From: Flammula alnicola | Taxonomy: Eukaryota > Basidiomycota > Agaricomycetes > Agaricales > Strophariaceae | NCBI GenBank assembly: GCA_015499995.1 | Contig: JADNRV010000055.1 | Span: forward strand, 248,001 to 312,000 | Length of the DNA: 64,000 nucleotides | Reading direction: 5' to 3' | Part shown: positions 8,158 through 20,197 of the stretch, in pieces | Layout: each line of letters opens with the position of its first letter | Position numbering within the stretch: the stretch's first letter is position 1 | Translations under genes and position numbers: made by a program | Notes under the pieces: model-generated | Told to the model about the DNA's origin: nothing | The model's database searches: none | What the model saw: the letters and a program-made list of their open reading frames with translations, nothing else

Positions 8158-9698
8158 GTAGGCCACACGCAAACACATCGAAATAGCAATGTCCAGAAAA
8201 CCAAAATGAAAGTTACACAAATAATAAAATTCTTGGGCGAGGTGGGTGGGTCAAAAAGAATTTTGCTAAGCGGGTTGGAGCTGAGCGCGGGATGGACGAA
8301 ATGCGAGTGCGACGTTGAAGCAAACGACTTAGAGTTCACACTCGCATTTCTTCATCACATAGATCTTGCTCTGTGTCACACGTGTTATGTGTGACTTAGA
8401 CCTCCAAATACCATAGCATCTGCTTAGTACTTACTTTCAAGTTTCTCCTTATACTCATCCGATCTTGCTATTCTCGGTGAGTCATAAATCCCGGGGATCT
8501 TTGATTTCTCATCGTGAACTAAGGTATTTTCGCTATCTGCGATTGCTTGAGCTCTGCAGCTGGCGCATTTGTTTCACACTGGCAGGTTTGGATGATGGTG
8601 GCGACAAAAAAACTCCGGACGTATGGTCTCCGGGGTAAGTAATATGGGCCAGAGAGCATAATAAAGAGAAAGCCAAGTTAAGGGTACATCGAGTCTGGCA
8701 CCTCTAACAGATCTTGAAATCTCTTGAAATCTGCATGCACTTTTGGGACATGGACCCACTGAGTTATTTTTAGAAAACCGTTCTTCATCTCTGCGTCCGC
8801 TCATCGGATACTTCTTTAAAAAGAATTATTGCACATATGCCAATTCCTCGGAAAAATGTGCCCCGTAGTCGTGTCGAAATGATAGATCATCCAGGCTCTG
8901 TTGTCAAGTTTCAATTGAAAGGATGCAGATATCGACTACATCTCATCCCGGACAATCATGGGCTTGGCAAACAATCGAGTAGCGCGGCCACGCGGTGCAC
9001 TCACCTACAGGAAAAAAGGGCTACTTGGAATGAATAAATTTTTGACGGTTCTGCGCGCAGGATGTTGGTCAAAGCCATAGATTCCTACATTTGACGCTAG
9101 TTGAAGCGCGCCCACTGCAACTTACCTACCTAACCACTCCTTTCTCTGTTGCTAGTAGCCAGACCCAAAGTTGAACACAATTAGCCATGTTCATACTACG
9201 TATGGAGTACAAGGACGATGCAATCATGATCCTATAACAGTGAAAGATACTAGGATAACAACAGCGACAGCGGCACAGCGCTTTGCTGAGAGCCACAAGT
9301 TTTAAAAAAAGTTTCCCCAAGGAATTAGAACGTTTGTGTTCTACACAAATGGTTTTGAAAGTGGGTATAGCGTCGTACGGTGCTCCTCATAAAAGCCTGC
9401 TTGAAAGCGGGAGACAGGTTACGACGGCGAGGGATCCAATCCCGGGAATGCAAAAGAGAAATTTATGCAGAGAGAAGGTATATGAAAAGAGACGGAAAAC
9501 AATGGAGGCGGAAACGAGAGGACATGATAAAAAGACAAGGGATAAGAATGGTCGATGTGAATGAGGGGATAGGTCCTAGTCCGCATGCTGCTGGTTCAGA
9601 CATGCGACCCAGGCTCTGGCGGAATGTGGAGAGGGGGGAGGGGTAGGAGATAGGCCGGCGAGGGGATAACGCATCGGCGCAGGTTGTTGGGGCGTTAT
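8158..9698. other. Intergenic, no supported gene
   Basis: No recognisable protein. There is a perfect 12-bp inverted repeat GAAATGCGAGTG (8298-8309) with CACTCGCATTTC (8339-8350) and a small hairpin GTCACAC/GTGTGAC near 8374-8394. The right end is the 3' flank of the SH3 gene. Confidence 0.55.
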
Positions 9699-10717
9699 TT
9701 AGAAATTCGACCACGAAACCAAATCGTTACGCGACGAAAAGCCAGGCGCCTCCATGTTGACAGTGATACCCAAACTGCTACTTCGCACAGGCCGTTCCGC
9801 ACGAAGGCCCTTGACGGGTTTGAGGAAGCACCACGCTGGCACTACACCCAACTCGACATCGCTCTCGGGATCCGGGGAAGTTTTGAAGAGCGATTTAGCG
9901 GTATGTACTAATGAGGCGTGTTCGCGCCCAACAACGCACCAGCCGTCGTCAAACGACTGCACGACGGTGAGGTGCTCACCCAGGCGTGTGAGAAGGAGCT
10001 CATCAGGGAGAACTGGCTCGAAGAGTTGGCGGACTTTGCGCATGGTCCCTGAGGTGGTTGTAACGTCGAAAGAGGATGTGGTAGACGCGACGGAGAAGCG
10101 ATTCTGGGTACTACTCCCGAAACTCATCCAAGAGTTGCGAGGTTGGGAGGAGCCCTCTGGGTCTAGAAGGGCAGAATTTCGCTCGGAGTTTGTTGCAAGT
10201 GCAAATGAGAAGGGTTTTGGGGCAAATGGAGCGGGGAATGCTCCAGACTGGCGGTGCTGTTCGATGACCTCTGCGCGGGAGACGGCGCCAGGTAAGCGAG
10301 CCTTTTCGGGGAGAACGACCGTAGAATCGATCATATTCCTAGAGAATCCGTTGCTCTGGGTCATGGTCCGCCTGAAGTCCAACCAATTTAATTGTTGGTT
10401 GGTTTTTACGTTCGTTAGAAAAATAATCTTTCGCGGGGAAGTTTTAAAAGATGTACTGACTGTAGCGAACCAGCCTTTTCGTCGGACACCTCGTCCTCCC
10501 TGACAAGGCCTTTGACTGAAAGGAAAGCAGCACCCATCTGGGATTCTCGCTTGGATGCAAGGCGCTTACGGTACGCACGCAGGCCCATCCATACCAAGAA
10601 ACCAAGGAAGATCACGGCAGCGACAATGATGCCAGCTATGTAGATCGGGTTCGAGATTGAAGGCGAGGCGGAATCCGAGGGCGTCTGTGAGCGTGGAAAA
10701 ACATGGAAGGCAGGCAT
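9699..10717 (-). CDS. Membrane-anchored SH3-domain protein
   Basis: Two exons (10717-10457, 10355-9699) give about 304 aa with an intron from 10456 to 10356 (GTACAT donor, CCCAG acceptor). Exon 1 carries a single hydrophobic segment, PIYIAGIIVAAVIFLGFLVW (about residues 24-44), followed by basic residues (RAYRKRLASKR), so the C-terminus should be cytosolic. Exon 2 ends with an SH3 domain: LFEPVLPDELLLTRLGEHL, FDDGWCVV and LGVVPAWCF. SH3 domains bind proline-rich peptides, often in polarity or stress signalling (Sho1 and Fus1 have a similar layout). The ligand is unknown. A more distal in-frame ATG is not excluded. Confidence 0.75.
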
Positions 10718-11377
10718 GTATGCAGTGAAATTCGTTGAAATGCTGGCGAGTGGATGTAGTTAGTCTGAGGGTATAGTCGGACGTGAAAAGAGTGTGGGTG
10801 ATTCGAAAAGACGGTGAGGGACGTGTACGTCGTGTATGGGGCCCGTAAGAAAGAGGAAGAGGAGTGGGACGAGGTAGATTAATCCGAACTTGCCCCCACA
10901 AAACCCTCGGTTGGTTGTAGAAGGAGGAGTGTATAATTAAAGGACGTGCGGGTGTAAAAGTAGAACCATGTCAGTGGCGATAGATGGGTCACACACACGG
11001 CTACTTTGGTATCAATTTGTTGATTAGATAACTGACAGGAACCTTGGCAACCGATCCACTGTTGTCATTGATGTAAAAATAGCTCCTCACTTAGATCGCG
11101 TTTTGCTCAAGCCTCACTCACGGCAAAGGAAGGATCAAATAAAAACTCTGCAATTAGGCTGCTACATCGACATACTTTATATGCCAAAATAAAACACTTT
11201 GGACACCGAAGACACCAGATAAACGAGCAGTAACCTCAGTTCTTGGCATTCCCACTGATGTGATGATCAGCGCTCTTCCGTTAACATTTCATTATATTTT
11301 TCTCAGGAAAGTCAGGAAAAGCCATATTCTTACAATTGTAACAAGATGATCATGATATGTAGCGCCCACAAATACAG
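10718..11377. other. Intergenic region between two minus-strand genes
   Basis: Contains the promoter and 5' leader of the SH3 gene and the 3' flank of the epimerase-like gene. No further feature is supported. Confidence 0.5.
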
Positions 11378-12870
11378 TCACTCCTCAAGCTCAATAGGCT
11401 TGAACTCGTATTTTATGCTCGCCAACAGATCCTTTGTCGTCTTCTTAGGCTTCCAACCAATCGATTTCGCTCTGTCAGCGCGACAGCGAGAATTGGAGCC
11501 CAAGCTGGTGCCATCAGGGAAGTACTTCTGCAGCTCCTCATCAGTGAATGGAATGGGAGTGGCATCTTTTGCTTTCCCTAGTGCAACCATCACCTTCCCA
11601 ATAGCCTCTCCAACAGCACGGAGAGTATGTTCTCCATTTTCGCAGAAATAGAACCCAGAAGCACCATGCTCAAAGTGTGTATGGGGCGTCGGCGTCCGTG
11701 ATCGGTGACCATGAATGTCGGCGCTGTGGGGGATGATCAGATCGACGATGTGGATGTACAAATCTGCGACTATTTTTGCATGTGAATTGCCATATTTCAA
11801 TAATGTTCTGACATACACATGTAGCAGATTACCCACCTTCGTGGATGTGGACGTTGGGCCAGATATTCTTGCCTTCACCTACCATCCCCGCTTGACCGCG
11901 ATCAAGACTCAGCTCGACCAGCCGCGGGATTTGTTGCGAGTGTGAATTTTGCAGACCAGCATCCACAAGAGGACCTGAGGCGATGCCATAGATCGTGCTT
12001 GGAAGGATAATGTAGGTCTTGACGTAACCTTTCACAAACATCTATAAATCAGCAACAAGTCACTCATTCAATGGACACAGAGTCTTGCCTTCCTTGTCTG
12101 CGTTGACTACAGTCAGATCTACCGAACGGTGCGGTTGTGTTACCGGCAGCGACTCGAGCTGCGAGATATCGAGATCGGAGTAGATAGTGTCGGTCGAAAA
12201 CATGCCTCTGGCATCATCAATCAAGACACCTGATCAGAATAATCATCAGTACTGCATTCAAATGACCAGATGCATTACTGACCTGTGCCAGACTGATGAA
12301 ACGAACAATCGCAGTTAGGAGAACAATTATCTTACTTCAGTGTATCCGAATGGTAGTAAATTTGGAATTACTAACAGTGTGGATGAGAGAGGGCACCTTC
12401 CCTGTCTTCTCGAATCGGTCCTTCAGACCTTGTAAGATCGCCCTAGCCGCATCCTCATCGTCGACATCAGCCTAACACAGAAATTTATATGTCATCATCT
12501 ACGCAAAGTGGGGATATACAGGCAATACTCACGCAAGCCACTACAAGGTCTGCATCCGCCGCAAGCTCCCGGAGCAAGCCAAGGTCGGAATTGGAACCCA
12601 GTACCGCACGGATACCCATGGACCGGAACTGGGACACATTTTCAGCCTTGCGGACCAAGATCGTAAATCGGAATGTATCTGAGAGTGGATGAGAAAGTAG
12701 GCGGGCGAGGACGCTGCCGCCGATGTAACCTAGCGCAGCATGCCAATATCAGCATTAGTGGTTTGATAAGTGCTGTAAAGCGCTCAGACGGCATGCGTAC
12801 CAGTTGCCCCTGTCAAGAAGACATGCGTCTTGATGCTCTGATGGATGTGGCCATGGATGTGGCCGTGCAT
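11378..12870 (-). CDS. NAD(P)-binding epimerase/NmrA-like protein
   Basis: Seven exons keep one frame throughout (365 aa): 12870-12801, 12729-12533, 12471-12376, 12292-12283, 12229-12089, 12028-11837, 11769-11378. The Rossmann nucleotide-binding motif is FLTGATGYIGG near the N-terminus, preceded by a His/Gly-rich MHGHIHGHIH. VACADVDDEDAARAI and LIHTSGTGVLIDDARG follow the extended SDR pattern, and YVKTYIILPSTIYG holds a Tyr-x-x-x-Lys-like region. The family uses NAD(P) to act on sugars or small alcohols/ketones, or senses redox state; the substrate cannot be read from sequence. Exon 4 is only 10 nt and the intron 12088-12029 is GC-AG. No disabling changes. Confidence 0.88.
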
Positions 12871-13613
12871 AGCGAAGACTTCCGCCGGAATCTGTTGAGA
12901 ACAAGCGAGGGATAATTAACTCAGAAAGAGACGTCCCGATCAAGGGGCTGGACGACTGTTTGGGCGATTTGTATGTCGGATGGGTTCCAAAGACGCAATC
13001 ACAATTCAGGTCTAGCGCCAACTGCACGTATTCTTTAGCGCGCGAAGTCTGCCAAGGATACAGCCAGTGGTGGGAAGGGCTGAATGTGTGTCGCACAAGA
13101 CAAAGGTCCGGACGCTATCTGGATCAGGGTTGCCTCATCCGGGTGATTAGATAACGGAATATTTGGCCGGCAAAAACTTCCTTGTCTTGGCCTCCGTCAT
13201 CGCTTCATCCGGGACGGACCAACAAAAGCCCACAAATGTGTGTTGTTACTTCACAACTTTTCGTTGTGTAACCTCAGTCAAGACAGAGAGTCCCTATCTA
13301 AACAGCAACCTGTATCGTCTTTTTTTGTCTTTTGTCATTGTGGTTTTACGTCAGCGCTCAAAGCTCCCCAGAACATGACGCCGACAGTCCATGGTATAGA
13401 GTCGCAGTACTCTTTCCAGCAACTGTCCAAATTTTTCCGAACCTGAACTCAAACATCTGCGCAAGATTGTCAACTCTGTCCTTTGATTCTCCGGGAGCAA
13501 GGGGGTGCGCGAAACAAAAAAAAAGACCTAGGGTCGAATTATTTTTTTCGCCCACTTTCCGTGGACTAACTAACTACGTAATCAGGCACATATCCCGATA
13601 TGGTAATATGACA
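12871..13613. other. Intergenic, no supported gene
   Basis: Promoter side of the epimerase-like gene and 3' flank of the large zinc-finger gene. ATG-containing short frames have no domain signal. Confidence 0.5.
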
Positions 13614-16600
13614 TCACCGGCGCGTGCGTTTCCCCCCTCTGCCACCTCCAGATCCTTCGCACGTCTCGCAAACCCATTTCTGTGGGATTTGCTCGAGGTT
13701 AATACATTCTAGATGATACTACATATGTATTAGCACAATATTATGATGAAAACTGATTTTTTGACCGTGAAATAGAGACATACCCATCGTGTTTCACACC
13801 CCTTCGCTTTACATTCAATCACACCATCATCGCTGGGTCCCAAGACTTTCCCGCATAGACACCCATTCAACGCGTCTGTTACTTTCTTTGTTGGAATCGC
13901 CTTTCGCTTTGACCGTCCGTATTCCTTGAGTTCCGTGCCATTGATGCTCATATTAATTTGGTTTGCTTCTAGGTTTGTTGACTCGGACGTCATTTCAACT
14001 ACAACTGGAGGGTTTTCGTGAACTTGTAACGGTGTTTCCTTGTCAATCTGATTATTTAAGTGAGTATTTAGTCCAAGATTAACAACAAAACTCACGCTGT
14101 CGTTTGAGAAAGGATGCATGTCGGCTTCGGCTGCTTGAGTAGCTATCTCCGCGGAATTTCGCATGGAAGTGACAGCGCTGACAGAAGCGTTACTGCCGCC
14201 TTCATCGGGTCTCACGAATTCTTTCGACCCTCCACCGTCATCTTCGTCAACGACCTCGTTACTCTCTTTGTGGTTCAACGATGAAGGATCGCCATTGTGC
14301 GCCCACCGCAAAAGCTCCCGCCGCCTTTCACGGCGCTCCGAATCGCTGGAGTTGGAGCTGCTCATGCTCTCATCCGAGTCACTGTCGCTACCTGGAGTTT
14401 CTGGTACCGTGGGCGTGACGATACTGCTGTCAATGCAGGTAAGTAATCTGAACTTAACAGCGTATTACGATTTAAATACCTTCCAGGAATTTGGGCTCGA
14501 TGATCTTCTGATATAACCAAAGGTAGGTGCTTCTTCTTGGTGCGCTTAACCATTTTATTTCTTCGTTTAATCCAAATCTTTTGCATTTGATCAAGCTCGA
14601 AGTTTGAGAGCGTCCAAAGATGCGCATACTTGGATGCCAGCTGTGCGCCATGCTTGTCACGGAAATGTGCCTTGAAAAAGTATCGCCATATCGCAGGCTC
14701 TTCTTTGGGGCAGATAGGACACTGGATGGGGACATTGGAGCATGGCGAGGATGGCGAGGATTCAGCTGCAACACGGTACGAATATTTCACCTTCATGAGA
14801 CATCCTTTTGATGATCTGTCGTCAATCTTCAAGGTTGCATGTGCACCCTTTCCTTTCTTCAAAAAGAATTGACAAAGCGGTGATGGTCGAAGACATAAAC
14901 CGCATACAGGCCAAGACTGGCTGATCGTTGAATCGAAGAGAATATGAGCGCCAATGTGCTCGAGAACGCGCTGGCCTTGCGACAGATCAAGGTCAACAGT
15001 CGGCGAACATTTTGGGCAGTGCGAAATGGCGCTCTCAGCCAGTTCTGCGCTGTCGTCGCACAGAAAACAGGCACGACCTACAGTATGTGATGCCTCATTC
15101 AACATTCATTCATGCCTATTTAAGCAAAAGACTCACCAGATGCTTCAAGATACGGAAAATCCCTGGTCGGCCCAAACTTTGGTATGCTTTTGAGCTGCGA
15201 AACGGTCAGCTCTTGAGTAAGACTCGCTGCTAGAGCAACAAGGACGCTGCTTTCGAACAGATACCATGGAACGTCGGTGTGTGAAGAGGACAGTGTGGGG
15301 TTTACGGGGCCGATGAGTGCTCCTGGGACAGTGAAGGACCTTTCTGGCATTCGGTACGTTCTCCAGTCATGCTTGAGTTCGGGATCATCATCCGTAATTG
15401 CAGGTCGCAAGCCAAGCATCTGATATGAAACAGAAACGGTACGTTCTGCAAGCATATCAAAGCCAACATAATCAACTGATTGTCCATCGATTTTCAGGCT
15501 GTTAACCTCGCCAATACACAGCCAGAGTTTCGATTCGGAAGAGAGGACAGTTGTGACGGGGTCGGAAATAACGAGCATCTGGGCTTCGTCCATTGCAGGT
15601 GGTGACGATGCTCGGGGCTCGTGTGCACTTGTAGCTTTGTTCTGAACATAGCGTTCGACTGCTTGTACGCGTCGCAGACGGTCAGTTGAGCTTGCTGTTA
15701 CTCTATACTTGCTGAATCGAGAGAGGGCCCGTGATTTAGATATGAAGCTACTGCCAATGAGCACTTTGCTTTCGACAAGAACTCGAGTCTGCGGTGCATC
15801 AGCAGCAATAGCATCCCCCGCCGCTAGCTCTCCAAGAGCGTCTTCAACCTCAATTCGAGTTTCTGTAGCGGTGGTGCTCATAGTGGCGTTGGATGGGGTG
15901 TTGGTGGACGATTCGGGAGCCGGAAATTCGAGACTTTCATCAATATCATCTTCGGCGAGCGGAACATCAAAGAGAAGTACCCCCAACGGCGACAGCATGT
16001 CAACGTTGGGTGTATTTTCGAGCTTGTGGAGGATAGGAATAATGAATGAGCAATCTTTTTCAACAAGTTGTCGGCCTCGCTTCCACGATGTTTGAAGTGA
16101 AAGATCTTTGAGTTTGACGTTGCCTCTCCACGAAGCCGGTTTGATATGATCTGAGCGATCGTGAAGTTCCTTTGACTCGCGTGAAAGCACAGGTAACTTG
16201 AGTCGACGGGGAGCACGATCCCAATGAGGATACTTGGCGAGGATGTTGGATATCTCGGTTGTTCCAGCGAGACGGCTGGCAAGTTGTAAAATGTCAAGAT
16301 TGGCATCGTTGCCGACCATAGTTCGAAGAATCCCAAATAATTCTTCAAGTCGGTCGGTTCCTAAAAGAATAATAAACATCTCTCCGTCTGGATTGTCAAC
16401 CTTTGCTTTTGCTGTGCAGAATATGGCATTCTTGATCATAATCATGAGGTCGATATATAGGTTTGTTGGGATAAAATCCTTTCCTTCTTGGCTATAGAGA
16501 GCCATTGCGAGATGGGCGGCAGCGCTCAGGTGTTCGATTTGTTCCGAGAGCGAAAGGTCGACACAAAGATAGGGAAAGACCATATGATATAGAAACTTTC

Positions 16601-19220
16601 CTAATATCCACAATGCTTCGGTGGCGGCCAAAAATCCAGGATTTGAGCTTGTGGATATGCGAGGCAAAGTCCAAATATCTTTGAGCATATCAAAAGCCAT
16701 TTTAACGTCCTGCTGGTCATCGGGGTTGAATAGCGATCTGATATGGTCTGCAGATAATCCACACGACCTGAAATGATCTCGTAAAATATCTGGGGTGATT
16801 CGAAATCCATTAATCACAACTCCTCGGAGCCGGAGAAGGAGATTTCGAAATCGTTTGAACACATGCTTCCAGTCTTTGTCGCAGGTTAGGTCGTCATCGC
16901 CAACATGGAGGTTCAGAAATACAAGACAAGCGAGATAGACATAGAGTGGTGATTCCATGGATAATTGGCGTTTGAAGGTATGAAGAATAAAGGCAGAGCC
17001 TCGTCGTGTTTCACCATCAGACGCAAGTGATACAACACGGAGTTTCGTTTTCTCTTGCGTAGAATTCACAGCTGAGAGTACTGTTTGTATAATTTCTGCA
17101 TGTTCCTCTCCAGTTTCACGTTTGCAATCACCAGAGATTAAAACAGGACGGCCTGGATAGATGCGATGGTCTCGAGAGAGGATGCCCAACGCTGCGACTG
17201 TAGCCTAAAAATAGATTCATCGTCATCTCGGAAGCAAATAAAACCAAATTCAATCTTGACTCACCTCTGCGGCGCAATGAACTTCTCCATCGTCGATGGC
17301 TCGAAAGAGCTCTACCATATCATCCTCGTTAATGAACTCTAGAGATGTCTTGTGTGCATGTTGCCGGCAAATCCCCAAGAAAAAATTGGTGAGTTGGTCC
17401 CATCGGATTCGCTTTTCCGTTGCTAGTTCGTCGAACATGAGGACAACATGCAGGAATTTTGCAAGCCCCAGCCGTCCATGTATGACTTCAAGAACGCTCT
17501 GAAGAATGGACTCGACGTTCTTCCGAACTTCCTCCTTGGTTGGTTTGCCTGGGGAAGGCACGATAGGTGGGATGGTTGAGCGGCTCCTCAGGTATGAGAC
17601 ACTTGGTGCATGCTGTGAACGATGGTTGATTTCGGCAACGCGGTTTCCAGATAGCCTCCAAATCAAGATTGCCCGCATATCCTCCTCCTCCGTGAAGCTC
17701 TTTGGACGATAAAAACCTTGTGCAGCAGCCATGACCGAAGCAAGAAGACCGCGCGCACCCTTCTTTTGACGGAGACCAATGCTTATCACTCGATCCACAC
17801 GGTGTACGTCGCCACTCGAAATCGCCATAAGCAATCGTTTTTGCTCAGAGAGTGCAGCAGCTTTTCCAAGGAGCTTCTTCGCCTGGTTCAAGCCCCGAAG
17901 ACGGTAGAACTCAATCTGTCTGTTCTTTTGTCGGATTTTCTCGTGGAGCTCGTTGAAGCCATACCATGGGAGTGATGAGTTGCCGTGAACCCCTTCCTCA
18001 AGTCGTTTGAGTATCCCTTCGAGTGTGCCATTCCTTGAAAGCTGCTGACATGGTTGACAAGACTTGTCGTTCGTTGAAAATCCAGTGCAACTGGTTGAAA
18101 CCACGGACATCGTCCCATTCTTCGTCTTCACCTCCCAGGGAAGCACCAAAGTATCATGCAGGGCGAAAGGATAGTGTGAATATGGTGTTTTTTGGCCAGG
18201 AAACACAAGTGCATATCCGTTGCATGCCGGCGCTGACCTCTTCGCTCCTTTTACAGTGTCCTCGTACTCGAATGCATCAACATCAATGGCTTCGACTTCG
18301 TCACAAGTTGTTGGATTTGGTTCAGGTGCTAGCGAGCTCGTAGGAGGTTCAGATAGTTGGAAGATCGCCTCTGCTCCGTGTTCCGAAACTGGTATAGGAC
18401 GTCGATCCAAAGATCTGTTGTCAGATTTCGTGGTAAGCCAAAATATCTTTGCATTGGATTGATCTTCACTCACCGTTTCTCAAGTTCCTTCATCAGGTGT
18501 GATAGCTTTCCTTCAAATAGAGCTTCGCTTACTCCTCGCTTGATGACAAAGTAGCGTATGAAGTTCATCAGCCCATCCAATCCCTTTCTCCCTCGCCGGA
18601 TAATGGTATCCATATCTCCCTCTGTTCCCCAGCCCAAAGCCGACTTCAAACACTGATTGAGTACTGTCTCCCACAGTTCATCTGCATTCAAACTCGGGTC
18701 ATCAAAGTCTTCAGGATTTCCTTCAAAAATCGCAAGATCGTCGTAGTCGGATGCCTCGGCAACTGTATCAGGTAAGCTTCTGATTAGATGTTGCAGTGTT
18801 TCGAGGAAGTCTCGGACAACTGGCGCGCCTGAAACTGGTGACAAAGATACAGGGTGGCTTTCAATAGACGAAGCTGATTCGATTTTATTGCTGGTTTCGG
18901 GAATCGGCAGGGGCGTTGATGGTGCAACGGTGGAGGGGATGAGTGTTTTTTTGGCTGCTCCAGGGCGAAAGAAGTCCAGCAGTGAGCTGTTCAACTTTTT
19001 TGTGCCCTTATCTCGGGTTTCTTTGATTTTCTGGCATTTCTTTGTGCCTATATGCCGTTTTGTTAGATTAGAAATGCCAACAAGGCCCAAGGGGACGTCG
19101 TTTCCACACTCAGGACAGACGGCATATGGGCCGTTGTCACCCTAGTAGAATATTAGACTCGATTCCTGACTTGTAGATATGTACAAATTATCGTACCTGC
19201 AGGATTGGAATGTCCACCAT
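13614..19220 (-). CDS. Large P-transposase-like protein with zinc modules and C-terminal PHD finger
   Basis: Eight exons (19220-19197, 19141-18474, 18414-17265, 17204-15137, 15077-14480, 14426-14096, 14047-13784, 13718-13614) sum to 5,208 nt, an unbroken 1,735 aa. The N-terminus has CPECG with a later HIGTKKC (C2HC-like). The centre (about 615-930) shows ISGDCKRE (Asp640), CDKDWKHVFKRFRN and GTDRLEELFGILR (Glu901), which resemble the D, D-x-KH-x-x-KR-x-RN and D-x-LE-x-x-FG-x-x-R motifs of P-element/THAP9-type transposases. A Cys-rich block then follows (ACFLCDD, CPKC, CGLC) with a C2H2-like CPICPKEEPAIWRYFFKAHF...KH. Last comes an Asp/Ser-rich linker and a PHD finger (CLCGK, ECKAKGC, RWYHLEC, WVCETC). 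PHD fingers read histone tails. It may be an active or domesticated transposase; no convincing element ends were found. Confidence 0.8.
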
Positions 19221-20197
19221 GTACACAGACTTGGAGTTGAAGCTATCGACTGTGGAGAGCAACGAGGAGCACCTGCAAATTGCAATGCTTTCCTCGATCA
19301 CATCCGCTTTCCGGTTATCTTTTGCTCATATATTCATCTGATAGCTGCAAGATACCTTCCTTTCATTGGTATTGGTGCTTTGTATATTATGCTACATTAT
19401 TTACAACATTAGATGCTTTAAACTGAGAGCAGAAGCAGTGTAGAATTAGCAAATGTCGAATAAAGATGAGAGTAGATTGAAAAAGGTCTGACACTTGCAG
19501 TTTATGGAAATTGCGAGCGTTCGGCTACAGACAGACTGGATTAGTCATCCGTTAACTGCCACAAACTAATGGTTCTTCGTCTATTCTCATTCTACATGCA
19601 CTAATAGCCTATTTTAGTGAAGCTATGAGTTGCAGAGAGGCAATAAAATACCTTTATATTGCTCAAAATCACAAATTTTAGGGCACTTGTAGAGGGGTCC
19701 AAAAATTTTTTTGGGCGGCCTATGGCCGGACTAACTAACCCACCCCCGGTCCGGCATTCTGATTCCAACACCCCCTTGTCCGGGAGTTTCATAGTATCAT
19801 CGGGAATGTACAGCGTCCTGCTGTCAAACTATTGTTTTCTGATAACGAGACGTGAGGGTCAGCAAGACAGATTTGTGTTATATTATAACGTAGCCACCGA
19901 CCCGCTTTCTTCAAGTTCTGTCTTCAAAGGTCGCGAAATGGGAAAGGATCTTTCCTCAACAAACCCCGGGCCCTTCAAGAAGAGTCATCGATGTCGGAAC
20001 GTCTCCCACTTTTAAAATGCCAGTTTATCGTGTTTTGGCAATCGTAACTACACATTCTGTCTGAATCTGTCATGTCATTCTACAATCATTACCCAGGCTC
20101 ACGTCGACGTGTCGTAAATAAAATTCGTCTTTCACGCTAGCATATACCTCTATTGCCTTTTCCAAGTTCCAACCCATCATGGGCAAGCCTTGATCGG
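19221..20197. other. Intergenic, no supported gene
   Basis: Holds the upstream region of the 1,735-aa gene. GC-rich patch at about 19685-19790 with CACCCCCTTGTCCGGGAG, partly inverted with respect to 13491-13508 on the other side of the gene. No coding signal. Confidence 0.5.
20190..20197. repeat. Target-site duplication TTGATCGG
   Basis: TTGATCGG at 20190-20197 recurs exactly at 21793-21800, on either side of the hAT-like element. Confidence 0.93.

Noticed and set aside
9754..10503. 249-codon open frame on the plus strand
   Set aside because: It is antisense to both exons of the SH3 gene, including the domain-coding part, and has no domain signal.
13491..19790. Possible terminal repeats of the 1,735-aa gene (CAAGGGGGTG near 13497 and inverted near 19768; GGACTAACTAAC at 13563 and 19728)
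   Set aside because: The first pair is only about 10 bp with mismatched neighbours and the second pair is direct, not inverted. No target-site duplication is visible, so element ends cannot be claimed.
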